This document shows, one piece after another, positions 6,877-14,412 of a DNA stretch of 14,713 nt. The notes below the pieces were generated by a model. It did no database searches. It saw only the letters and a program-made list of their open reading frames with translations, and was not told the DNA's origin. Made by a program: the position numbers and the translations under genes. The stretch is taken from positions 1-14,713 of the forward strand of contig JBAYDV010000049.1 of NCBI GenBank assembly GCA_041668045.1. Reading direction: 5' to 3'. Every line of letters begins with the position of its first letter. Positions within the stretch are counted from its first letter, which is position 1. The DNA is from JBAYDV01 sp041668045. GTDB taxonomy: Bacteria > Bacteroidota > Bacteroidia > Bacteroidales > UBA932.

Positions 6877-7380
6877 TTACCAATTAGCTACGGTCGCGTT
6901 AAATATTTCGTCTATTAATTTTTCTAGAATCTCATCTACTAATGCACTTTCTGCTGAATCAAAAGATTGAGTAGAATCATAATCAGCATATGAAGAAAAA
7001 GTCTTTTCGAAGTTTTCTTCTTCATGAAGTTGATTGGTATAAGTAATTTTCACTGTGATGGTTAATCTATTTTGAGAAGCTATTTCATCAGATGTAATAG
7101 CCATTGGACGAATATTGTAATTCATAATCTCTCCAGATATTATTAAATCACCATCTTCTTGAACCATATTAAGATTAGTAAGTTTTTTATACTTATCTAT
7201 CATGTCCTCAGTCATTTGATTGGCTAAAGCAGGATTTACTTGCATAGCTTTATTGACTATAGGCTCGACTGTATAAGTTTTTACATCAGGCTGAATGGAT
7301 GTACCAGAAAACGAGTATATACCACAGCTGCTTAATAATATACCAAATGCTAAACTTATTATGATTATTATTTTTTTCAT
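6877..7380 (-). CDS. lptE: LptE-family LPS-assembly lipoprotein
   Basis: This 167-residue lipoprotein has a signal peptide with lipobox LSSC and lipidated Cys at residue 19, followed by GIYSFSGTSI, the start typical of Bacteroidota LptE. The body shows the alternating beta/helix pattern of the LptE fold (TYTVEPIVNKA, then LTNLNMVQEDGDLIISGEIMNY). In the outer membrane LptE plugs the LptD barrel and helps insert lipopolysaccharide. Its ATG overlaps the TGA of the sigma-54-type regulator by 4 bp (ATGA), and the next gene follows after one base, so translational coupling is likely. LptD itself is not in the window. The assignment rests on lipobox, length and context. Confidence 0.85.
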   Translation of the reverse strand: MKKIIIIISLAFGILLSSCGIYSFSGTSIQPDVKTYTVEPIVNKAMQVNPALANQMTEDMIDKYKKLTNLNMVQEDGDLIISGEIMNYNIRPMAITSDEIASQNRLTITVKITYTNQLHEEENFEKTFSSYADYDSTQSFDSAESALVDEILEKLIDEIFNATVANW

Positions 7381-8627
7381 CTCTTATCTTCGATATTTAA
7401 TTCTTTAATTTTTCTATAGAGAGTACGTTCTGATATCCCTAATTCTTTAGCTGCAGGTTTTCTTTTCCCGTTATACTTTTCAAGAGCTTTGCTTATTAAA
7501 TCTGCATTAACTTCTTGTATAGATAAAGAATTAATACCGATCTCTTCAGACTCAGCATCTGTTATATTTTCATCGTATAGATTATATCTATGAGAGTCAA
7601 TATGAGGCTGAGAAATGTTTTTAGAGTCTATATTAGTAGAAACTATACTAGTTTTTCCAATATCATTTGTGGAAGTGCTAATATTAGAAGAAGACATGTC
7701 TTTAATTGTAGCTTTGATTTGATCTACCTCTTCACGTAATTGCACTAAAATTTTAAAAATAATATCTCTATCAGATATATTATCAGAGGCTGAACTAGAA
7801 GTATTATTATGTGATACACCTGATAATATAGGAAGAGGGTTATAAGTCTCTTTAGGAAGATATTTTAAAATAGTCTCTGGCTTAATTACTCTGTTTTCTT
7901 CCAGAACAGAAATTTGTTCAGCTACATTTTTAAGCTGTCTGATATTTCCAGGCCACCTGTAAGTTTCTAAAAGATGCTGAGCTTCAGGAGTTAGTCTAAT
8001 GACAGGCATTTGATATTTATCAGAAAAATCCAATGCGAATTTTCTAAATAATAAATGTATATCACGTCCTCTTTCTCTAAGTGGAGGCATAAAAATAGGT
8101 ACAGCATTTAATCTATAATATAGATCTTCACGAAAAGTACCCATATTGATAGCTTTTAAGAAATTCACATTTGAAGCTGCTATAATTCTAACATCAGTTT
8201 TTTGAACTTTAGAAGAACCTACTTTTATAAACTCACCATTTTGGAGGACTCTAAGCAGTCTGACTTGAGACTGAAGAGGTAATTCTCCAACTTCATCTAA
8301 AAAAACCGTACCTCCATCTGCTTCCTCAAAGTAACCTTTCCTCGTATCATTAGCACCAGTAAAAGATCCTTTTTCGTGTCCGAATAATTCAGAATCTATA
8401 GTTCCTTCAGGTATGGCACCACAGTTAATAGCTATATATTTATTATGCTTACGTGGGCTACTTGCATGAATAACTTGCGGAATAATCTCCTTACCAACAC
8501 CACTTTCTCCAGTAATTAAAACTGAAAGATCTGTACTGGCTATTTGAATAGCAGTCTCTAATGCAGCGTTAAGACGAGCATCATTCCCTATTATTCCAAA
8601 TCTATTTTTTACTGCTTGTAAAGACAT
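7377..8627 (-). CDS. Sigma-54-dependent AAA+ transcriptional regulator without receiver domain
   Basis: This 416-residue bacterial enhancer-binding protein starts directly with the AAA+ domain. Motifs are Walker A GESGVGKE (40-47), the sigma-54 contact loop as GSFTGA (87-92, where GAFTGA is usual), Walker B GGTVFLDE (105-112), arginine-finger region TFREDLYYRL (164-173) and sensor II WPGNIRQL (225-232). A Ser/Asn/Thr-rich linker (about 265-370) follows, containing one helical stretch (LVQLREEVDQIKATIKDM), then a Fis-type helix-turn-helix (about 375-416: KPAAKELGISERTLYRKIKEL). No phosphoacceptor receiver, GAF or PAS domain precedes the ATPase, so activity is not set by a classic two-component partner. 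It leads the operon with lptE, the TPR-like gene and secG. The regulated promoters are unknown. Confidence 0.93.
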   Translation of the reverse strand: MSLQAVKNRFGIIGNDARLNAALETAIQIASTDLSVLITGESGVGKEIIPQVIHASSPRKHNKYIAINCGAIPEGTIDSELFGHEKGSFTGANDTRKGYFEEADGGTVFLDEVGELPLQSQVRLLRVLQNGEFIKVGSSKVQKTDVRIIAASNVNFLKAINMGTFREDLYYRLNAVPIFMPPLRERGRDIHLLFRKFALDFSDKYQMPVIRLTPEAQHLLETYRWPGNIRQLKNVAEQISVLEENRVIKPETILKYLPKETYNPLPILSGVSHNNTSSSASDNISDRDIIFKILVQLREEVDQIKATIKDMSSSNISTSTNDIGKTSIVSTNIDSKNISQPHIDSHRYNLYDENITDAESEEIGINSLSIQEVNADLISKALEKYNGKRKPAAKELGISERTLYRKIKELNIEDKR

Positions 8628-8654
8628 TCCTAATAAATATTAATTAACAATATA

Positions 8655-8662
8655 CAAAAATA
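8655..8662 (-). promoter_or_regulatory. Candidate -7 element for the sigma-54 regulator/lptE/secG operon
   Basis: On the minus strand this reads TATTTTTG, a full match to TAnnTTTG, 27 bp upstream of the ATG at 8627. No clear -33 TTTG is visible at the expected distance, so this is only a candidate. Confidence 0.45.
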
Positions 8663-8692
8663 AGAAATTTTCTATAAATCGTATCTTTATAT

Positions 8693-8700
8693 TAAATTTG
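8693..8700 (+). promoter_or_regulatory. Candidate -7 element for kdsB
   Basis: TAAATTTG matches TAnnTTTG exactly. TTTT (8668-8671) sits 21 bp upstream as an imperfect -33 element. The start site would fall near 8707, about 20 nt before the kdsB ATG. The minus-strand candidate at 8655-8662 is back to back with it. Confidence 0.55.
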
Positions 8701-8726
8701 TCTAATAATATAATAAAAAAATAAGA

Positions 8727-9473
8727 ATGTCAACATTAGCCATAATACCTGCGAGATATCAATCTTCACGTTTTCCAGGAAAACCACTAGCCGATATAGC
8801 AGGTAAAACTATGATTCACAGGGTATATGAAAGATGTAAAACAGCCTTTGATTATGTAATCGTAGCCACAGATGATAAAAGAATAGAAGACGAAGTAACT
8901 TCTTTTTCAGGAGAATCAGTAATGACATCTCAAAAACATCCAAATGGTACATCAAGGGTATTAGAAGCCTATCAAATATACTGCAAATCACATCCAGATA
9001 TTAGTATTGATCTGATAATCAACATACAAGGAGATGAGCCATTAATTTCTCCTAAGCAGCTGTCATCATTAGAACAAACTTTCGCAGATCCAAAAGTCGA
9101 ACTAGCCACGTTAGGAAAAAAAATAGAAAATAATGAAGAACTTTTCGATAGTAATACTCCAAAAGTTATAATAGACAATTCATCATATGCACTCTACTTT
9201 AGTAGAAGTACCATACCATATCTAAGAGACTACGAAAAAACAGAATGGTTAAAACATCACACCTTTTATAAACATATAGGACTATATGCTTACAGACCTC
9301 ATATATTGGCCCAAATAGTTTCTATGGCAATAGGTAATTTAGAAAAAGCAGAATCACTAGAGCAGCTGCGGTGGTTAGAAAATGGATTAAAAATAAAAGT
9401 AGTTGAAACTGATTACGAATCAGTCTCAGTAGATCTTCCCTCGGATATAGAAAAAGTACTAGCAAATTTATAA
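8727..9473 (+). CDS. kdsB: 3-deoxy-manno-octulosonate cytidylyltransferase (CMP-KDO synthetase)
   Basis: The 248-residue protein has the usual length for KdsB. It opens with the nucleotidyltransferase signature IPARYQSSRFPGKPLADIAGK (about 7-27), followed by VIVATDD, the NIQGDEPLI motif, YFSRSTIPY and FYKHIGLYAYR. It couples CTP to KDO, giving the activated sugar for the LPS inner core in the cytoplasm. It stands divergent to the sigma-54 regulator/lptE/secG operon across 99 bp, so KDO activation and LPS export genes share one intergenic region. Codons favour A-ending forms (AGA, CTA, ATA). Downstream there is only a 4-bp hairpin, GGTT-T5-AACC, too weak to call a terminator. Confidence 0.97.
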   Translation: MSTLAIIPARYQSSRFPGKPLADIAGKTMIHRVYERCKTAFDYVIVATDDKRIEDEVTSFSGESVMTSQKHPNGTSRVLEAYQIYCKSHPDISIDLIINIQGDEPLISPKQLSSLEQTFADPKVELATLGKKIENNEELFDSNTPKVIIDNSSYALYFSRSTIPYLRDYEKTEWLKHHTFYKHIGLYAYRPHILAQIVSMAIGNLEKAESLEQLRWLENGLKIKVVETDYESVSVDLPSDIEKVLANL

Positions 9474-9532
9474 GGTTTTTTTAACCAAAGAATTATAGCA
9501 TATTAATATTAGAAATAATCAAGAATATTATT

Positions 9533-9540
9533 TATATTTG
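9533..9540 (+). promoter_or_regulatory. Candidate -7 element for the OmpA-like/TPR lipoprotein gene
   Basis: TATATTTG matches TAnnTTTG exactly and is identical to the lepA -7 element. The expected -33 position (around 9509-9512) reads TTAG rather than TTTG. The predicted leader is about 40 nt to the ATG at 9590. Confidence 0.6.
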
Positions 9541-9589
9541 CATTACATAATGAAATATTTTATAAAATTATAAATCAACCAAGAATAAA

Positions 9590-11260
9590 ATGAAGAATTT
9601 ATTTAACAAAATTTTGGTACTAGGAGTAGCCGGAGTAATGATGGCTTCTTGTGGTAGTCCTAAAAAGATGGCTAAAAACGCCAATCTTGTTTCAGTTAAT
9701 AGTGAGCCTGAAACTATGGAAGTAGTAGCTGGTAAAATCAATGAAAAAGTCACAGTAAATTTCCCAGCTAAATATTTTAATAAAAAAGCTGTTGTAGAAG
9801 CGACTCCAGTATTGGTATACCAAGGAGGCGAAGTAGCTGGTGAGCCAGTTATGCTACAAGGTGAAAAAGTTACTGAAAATCACACTTTAGTATCTTATGA
9901 AGGTGGTTCAGTTAGTAGATCATTTACTTTTGACTATGTTAAAGGAATGGAAAAATCTCATCTTGAACTTCGTATGAAAGTTCTATATAAAGGTAATGAA
10001 ATTCCTTATCCAGAAGCTTATAAATTAGCAGACGGTGCCAACACTACATATATGATGGCTAAACAAGAAGGCTCTCTAGTTTATGCTCCTGATAATTACC
10101 AACCAATAATTCCAGAAGAAACAGAGGCACAAATTCTTTATAATATCAATAGTTCAACAGTACGTTATTCTCAACTTAAATCAGATCAAATCAAAGCATT
10201 TGAAGATTTCTTAGCTCAAGCTAAAGCAGATGAGAGAAGAACTATAAAAGGAACCAAAATTGTAGCTTATGCTTCACCAGATGGAACTATGAAATTTAAC
10301 ACTAGTCTTTCTGAAAAAAGAGCTAAAACAGCTAACAAAGCATTCACTAAAACAATAAATAAAAAAGTAGCAGTTGAAGCTCCTGTAACAAGTACTTCTA
10401 TCTCTGAAGACTGGAATGGTTTCAAAGAATTAGTCGCTAAATCTAACATCGAAGATAAAGATCTTATCTTAAGAGTTCTTGATATGTATAGTGATCCTGA
10501 AGTACGTGAATCAGAAATCAAAAACATGTCTCAAGTTTATACTATCTTAGCTCAAGACATACTTCCTCAGTTACGTCGTGCTAGATTCATCACTTCTATA
10601 GATTTCAAAAACTATACAAATGATGAGTTAAAAGACCTTATTAACAGTAACATCGAGATTCTTGATGAAGAAGCTTTATTACATGCAGCATCTATCGTTA
10701 AAGACATGGATGTAAAAGCTAAATTATATAAGAAAGCATCAAATAAATATAATAGCGACAGAGCTAAAGTTAACGCAGCCGTAGTAGCATTATATGAGAA
10801 TGATTTAAAAGCAGCTCAATCAGCACTTTCATCAGTAAATAACAAAGACACATACTACTTTAATACTTTAGGAGTAGTCGCTCTTCGTAAAGGTGATTGT
10901 CAAGCAGCTAAAGCTAACTTTGCTAAATCTGATTTAGATGCCGCTACAAGTAACTTAGCTGTTATTGACATTAAAGAAGGTAAATATGCAGAAGCACTTT
11001 CTAAATACAAATCAGTAAATGCTAAAGGATTTAACTTCGTACTTGCTAACATCTTAAATAATAATCTTGATGCAGCATTAAATTCAGCTAACTCTAATAA
11101 AAAATGTTCAGCTACATGTCCTAATATGAATTACCTTAAAGCAGTTATTTATGCACGCCAAGGTAAAACTGATTTAGCTAAAAAAGCTCTTGAAGTAGTA
11201 AAAGGAAATAAAAAATTAGCAGCACATGCTGAGAATGATATTGAATTTGCGAAATTATAA
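9590..11260 (+). CDS. Lipoprotein with OmpA-like segment and probable C-terminal TPR repeats
   Basis: The protein has 556 residues. A signal peptide ends in the lipobox MASC with Cys at 21. The N-terminal part (about 40-165) is beta-rich. An OmpA-like segment (about 220-257) reads KIVAYASPDG, then FNTSLSEKRAKTANKAF, resembling the NxxLSxxRA peptidoglycan-binding signature. The following block (SEDWNGFKELVAKS, then ILPQLRRARF, to about 335) resembles the extended OmpA-like regions of Bacteroidales surface proteins. The last 170 residues look like tandem helical repeats of TPR type (e.g. YFNTLGVVALRKGDCQAAKANF). It probably sits in the outer membrane facing peptidoglycan. It appears monocistronic, with its own -7 element and a strong terminator. 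T-ending and CGT codons suggest high expression (inference). I know no gene symbol. Confidence 0.85.
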   Translation: MKNLFNKILVLGVAGVMMASCGSPKKMAKNANLVSVNSEPETMEVVAGKINEKVTVNFPAKYFNKKAVVEATPVLVYQGGEVAGEPVMLQGEKVTENHTLVSYEGGSVSRSFTFDYVKGMEKSHLELRMKVLYKGNEIPYPEAYKLADGANTTYMMAKQEGSLVYAPDNYQPIIPEETEAQILYNINSSTVRYSQLKSDQIKAFEDFLAQAKADERRTIKGTKIVAYASPDGTMKFNTSLSEKRAKTANKAFTKTINKKVAVEAPVTSTSISEDWNGFKELVAKSNIEDKDLILRVLDMYSDPEVRESEIKNMSQVYTILAQDILPQLRRARFITSIDFKNYTNDELKDLINSNIEILDEEALLHAASIVKDMDVKAKLYKKASNKYNSDRAKVNAAVVALYENDLKAAQSALSSVNNKDTYYFNTLGVVALRKGDCQAAKANFAKSDLDAATSNLAVIDIKEGKYAEALSKYKSVNAKGFNFVLANILNNNLDAALNSANSNKKCSATCPNMNYLKAVIYARQGKTDLAKKALEVVKGNKKLAAHAENDIEFAKL

Positions 11261-11295
11261 TTAGTAACTAAATGTAATTTAACATTACATACAAT

Positions 11296-11336
11296 AAAAA
11301 AAGAGTTAGTCGAGTAATTTTGACTAACTCTTTTTT
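11296..11336 (+). terminator. Strong Rho-independent terminator after the lipoprotein gene
   Basis: The perfect arms GAGTTAGTC (11303-11311) and GACTAACTC (11322-11330) surround a 10-nt loop and are extended by an A-tract before and a T-tract after, to a total of about 15 bp. It starts 35 bp after the stop codon and separates the lipoprotein gene from the atp operon. The perfect pairing would also work on the minus strand. Confidence 0.95.
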
Positions 11337-11377
11337 ATTTTATATAAGAAATTTTTATTCAAAATACCTATGTCATC

Positions 11378-11393
11378 TGGCAAGAATTTTGTA
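11378..11393 (+). promoter_or_regulatory. Possible sigma-54-type (-24/-12) promoter upstream of atpD
   Basis: TGGCAAG-AATT-TTGTA fits the sigma-54 consensus TGGCACG-N4-TTGCW at 10 of 12 defined positions with exact spacing. The weak point is T in place of C at -12. The predicted start lies near 11403, about 20 nt before the preferred atpD ATG at 11424. No complete TTTG/TAnnTTTG pair was found here. Functional status is unproven. Confidence 0.3.
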
Positions 11394-11423
11394 CATTTAA
11401 CATTTGAAAAAAAACATAAACTA

Positions 11424-12944
11424 ATGCCACAGAAATTCGGACACATATCTCAGGTTATAGGACCTGTCGTCGATGTTTACTTCGGAAGCGAAGATAAAGA
11501 AGAACAATATTTGCCAAGTATTCATGACGTATTGATAGTTAAAAAAGATGACGGACAGAAAATAATACTAGAAGTACAGCAGCTAATAAGTGAGAGTACA
11601 GTAAGGACTGTCGCTATGGAGAGTACAGATGGATTAAGAAGAGGAATGAAAGCTATGGATTCCGGAAGCCCTATTACTATGCCGATAGGCGAACAATTAA
11701 AAGGGCGTGTTCTTAATGTGGTAGGAGAACCAATCGATGGTTTAAAATCCTTAAAACACTCTAAAAAAGACTATTCTATCCATAGAGAGGCTCCTAAATT
11801 TAAAGACCTAACCACTGTAGAAGAAGTCTTATTTACAGGAATAAAAGTAATTGATCTTCTAGAACCATTTCCAAAAGGAGGAAAAATTGGATTATTCGGA
11901 GGAGCAGGTGTCGGTAAGACTGTACTTATCATGGAACTTATCAATAATGTAGCCAAAAAGAATAATGGATTTTCAGTATTCGCAGGAGTAGGAGAAAGAA
12001 CGAGGGAAGGAAATGATTTGATAAGAGATATGATTGAATCAGGAGTAATCCGATACGGCGAAGAATTCAAAAAAAGCATGAAGGCAGGCAATTGGGACTT
12101 ATCAAAGATAGATTATGATGAAGTTAAAAAATCTCAATTAGCTCTAGTCTTTGGACAGATGAATGAGCCACCAGGAGCCCGATCATCAGTAGCTCTTTCA
12201 GGACTAACCATGGCCGAATCATTTAGAGATCTAGGAGCGAAAACAGGTTCAAAAGATATATTATTCTTTATAGATAACATATTCCGTTTTACACAAGCAG
12301 GATCAGAAGTATCTGCCTTACTAGGACGTATGCCATCAGCAGTAGGATATCAGCCAACTTTAGCCACAGAGATGGGTGCTATGCAAGAAAGGATCACATC
12401 CACTAAAGATGGATCAATCACATCTATTCAAGCTGTATATGTGCCAGCAGATGACTTAACAGATCCAGCACCAGCCACTACATTCTCCCATCTTGATACA
12501 TCTACAGTATTAAGTCGTAAAATCACAGAGCTAGGAATATATCCAGCAGTAGATCCCCTAGAATCATCATCCCGTATTCTTGACCCTAATATAGTAGGAA
12601 AAGAACACTATGAAGTAGCTCAAAGAGTAAAACAAATACTAGAAAGAAACAAAGAACTACAAGACATCATATCAATCCTCGGAATGGAAGAACTTTCCGA
12701 CGAAGACAAGATGACAGTAAATAGAGCGAGAAAAGTACAAAGATTCCTTTCACAGCCATTTACAGTAGCTGAGCAATTCACAGGAGTACCTGGTGTAATG
12801 GTCAGTATAGAAGACAATATCAAAGGATTCAGAATGATTCTTGATGGTGAGGTAGATAACATACCAGAGCAGGCATTTTTAAACAAAGGAACCATAGAAG
12901 AAGTCATAGCAGATGGAGAAAAAATGTTAAAAGCCACTAAATAA
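11424..12944 (+). CDS. atpD: F-type ATP synthase subunit beta
   Basis: This is the catalytic F1 subunit, 506 residues from the preferred ATG. Motifs are the N-terminal strand GHISQVIGPVVDVYF, Walker A GGAGVGKT (159-166), GERTREG (190-196), the catalytic-site region MNEPPGARSSVALSGLTMAE, Walker B ILFFIDNIFRF and the signature PAVDPLESSS. An insertion at about 211-238 (EEFKKSMKAGNWDLSKIDYD) is typical of Bacteroidota beta subunits. An in-frame ATG at 11370 would add 18 residues (beginning MSSGKNFVHL) that family members lack, and it would put the sigma-54-like site inside the gene. The start at 11424 gives the family's usual N-terminus. It heads the operon, with atpC starting directly after the stop codon. 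Confidence 0.97.
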   Translation: MPQKFGHISQVIGPVVDVYFGSEDKEEQYLPSIHDVLIVKKDDGQKIILEVQQLISESTVRTVAMESTDGLRRGMKAMDSGSPITMPIGEQLKGRVLNVVGEPIDGLKSLKHSKKDYSIHREAPKFKDLTTVEEVLFTGIKVIDLLEPFPKGGKIGLFGGAGVGKTVLIMELINNVAKKNNGFSVFAGVGERTREGNDLIRDMIESGVIRYGEEFKKSMKAGNWDLSKIDYDEVKKSQLALVFGQMNEPPGARSSVALSGLTMAESFRDLGAKTGSKDILFFIDNIFRFTQAGSEVSALLGRMPSAVGYQPTLATEMGAMQERITSTKDGSITSIQAVYVPADDLTDPAPATTFSHLDTSTVLSRKITELGIYPAVDPLESSSRILDPNIVGKEHYEVAQRVKQILERNKELQDIISILGMEELSDEDKMTVNRARKVQRFLSQPFTVAEQFTGVPGVMVSIEDNIKGFRMILDGEVDNIPEQAFLNKGTIEEVIADGEKMLKATK

Positions 12945-13187
12945 ATGAAAGAATTACATCTACATATTTTATCTCCAGAAAAAACGATATTCGATGGAAC
13001 AGTAACACGTGTAATCCTCCCAGGAAAGATGGGAAATTTCACTATACTCGTAAACCATGCACCGATAGTTTCTTCACTCGAAAAAGGTGAAATAAAATAC
13101 GTACATGAACAAAAAGAATACACCCTCCAAATAGAAGAAGGATTCATAGAGCTTAAAGATAATATTATTCAAGTTTGTATGTCATGA
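12945..13187 (+). CDS. atpC: F-type ATP synthase subunit epsilon, short form
   Basis: Only 80 residues are present: the N-terminal beta-sandwich domain of epsilon (LHLHILSPEKTIFDG, then VILPGKMGNFTILVNHAPIVSSL, then GFIELKDNIIQVC). The C-terminal two-helix domain, which makes epsilon about 130-140 residues in Escherichia coli and can inhibit ATP hydrolysis, is absent. Short epsilon subunits are usual in Bacteroidota, so this is not taken as a truncation. The gene starts directly after atpD (TAAATG) and its TGA overlaps the atpB ATG by 4 bp. Epsilon joins the F1 central stalk to the c-ring. Confidence 0.95.
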   Translation: MKELHLHILSPEKTIFDGTVTRVILPGKMGNFTILVNHAPIVSSLEKGEIKYVHEQKEYTLQIEEGFIELKDNIIQVCMS

Positions 13188-14392
13188 TAAAAGAAAACTT
13201 TAAAATATTATCAGTCGCACTTTTAATGCTTTTATCTTCTACGGCAATGCTAGCATCGAATACTCGGACTATCATAGCGCAAAATACAAGCACAGAGACA
13301 ACTTTGTCCCAGGATAGCCTAGCCCTAACAGACAGCGAAGCTATAATAGCAGACACCGTAGCCCTAGATGACAGCTCAGACGAACAAGAAGAGAAAATCG
13401 ATGTAGCGAAGATAGCATTAGGACACATATACGACTCATACGACTGGGAGATAACCAAAATAGGGAAACATAATCTATGCTTCAATCTACCAGTAATTCT
13501 TTATAGCAAATACACTGGATGGCACATATTTTCTTTTAAAAGAATGAAAGAAAATGGCGAACACTATAAAGGATTCTATATAAGTCACGAAAAAGGCAGA
13601 TATAAAGATAAAATAGTAGAAAACGACCCAGAAGGTAATGTAGTCAGACCACTAGATTTATCATTAACCAAGATAGCTATAGCTATATTAATCAATAGTT
13701 TAATTCTACTAATCATTATCTTTAGTCTAGTAAAATGGTATAAAAATAGAAATTATGACTCACCTGCGCCAAAAGGATTCAGAGGAGCCATGGAAGCCAT
13801 GATAATATGGGTAGAAGATGAGGTAATAAAAGGGAGTGTAGGACCGAACTATAAAAAATTCTCTCCATACCTATTAACAGTTTTCTTTTTTATACTTATC
13901 AATAACCTGATGAGTCTAATTCCATTCTGGCCTGCCGGAGTAGATGTAACTGGAAATATAGCCATAACACTAGTCTTAGCATTATTCTCCTTCGTGATTA
14001 TAAATCTCTTTGGAACGAAAAAATACTGGAAAGATATATTCTGGCCAGATGTGCCTCTATGGTTAAAAGTCCCAATCCCGATAATGCCATTTATAGAGAT
14101 ACTCGGAATATTTACCAAGCCATTTGCCCTAATGATTCGACTCTTTGCGAATATGTTCGCTGGTCACTTATCAATGGTAATTTTAACATGCTTAGTATTT
14201 ATTACAGCCAGTATGGGGCCCGTTATGAATGGGTCATTTACTATACTATCAGTATTTTTTAATATATTTATGAATTTGCTGGAATTACTAGTAGCATTCA
14301 TTCAAGCCTATATTTTCACCATGTTATCGGCTGTATTTATAGGACTTGCACAAGAAGGATCTAAAAAGAAAGAAGTTAAAGAAATAAAATAA
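13184..14392 (+). CDS. atpB: F-type ATP synthase subunit a, with exported N-terminal extension
   Basis: The protein has 402 residues from ATG at 13184, well above the roughly 270 of E. coli subunit a. The start chosen overlaps the atpC stop (ATGA); an upstream in-frame TTG at 13175 is less likely. The N-terminus looks like a signal peptide (about 1-24, LSVALLMLLSSTAMLA). It is followed by an acidic Ser/Thr/Asp-rich stretch and a soluble region to about 160. The first transmembrane helix is at about 161-184, and the conserved helix bundle follows. The essential proton-channel arginine is Arg319 in MIRLFANMFAGH. The C-terminus keeps the usual LLELLVAFIQAYIFTMLSAVFIGLA. Long subunit a is usual in Bacteroidota. 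atpE follows after 20 bp. Confidence 0.95.
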   Translation: MIKENFKILSVALLMLLSSTAMLASNTRTIIAQNTSTETTLSQDSLALTDSEAIIADTVALDDSSDEQEEKIDVAKIALGHIYDSYDWEITKIGKHNLCFNLPVILYSKYTGWHIFSFKRMKENGEHYKGFYISHEKGRYKDKIVENDPEGNVVRPLDLSLTKIAIAILINSLILLIIIFSLVKWYKNRNYDSPAPKGFRGAMEAMIIWVEDEVIKGSVGPNYKKFSPYLLTVFFFILINNLMSLIPFWPAGVDVTGNIAITLVLALFSFVIINLFGTKKYWKDIFWPDVPLWLKVPIPIMPFIEILGIFTKPFALMIRLFANMFAGHLSMVILTCLVFITASMGPVMNGSFTILSVFFNIFMNLLELLVAFIQAYIFTMLSAVFIGLAQEGSKKKEVKEIK

Positions 14393-14412
14393 TTAATTTA
14401 AAAATTAAAAAT

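Noticed and set aside
9474..9486. GGTT-T5-AACC as a kdsB terminator
   Set aside because: The stem is only 4 bp and has no following T-run, so it is too weak to call.
4069..11273. Shared palindromic word: TTAGTTACTAATT at 4071-4083 and its reverse complement around 11259-11271
   Set aside because: A 13-bp match could be a shared site, but in DNA this AT-rich one such match within 14.7 kb is expected by chance. The two copies sit in different contexts (before a gene, after a stop codon).
13175..13184. TTG start for atpB, three codons upstream
   Set aside because: The ATG at 13184 gives a classic ATGA overlap with atpC and a better signal-peptide start.
14059..14262. Plus-strand open frame inside atpB in another frame
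   Set aside because: It overlaps the most conserved part of subunit a, including the channel arginine, and shows no domain of its own.
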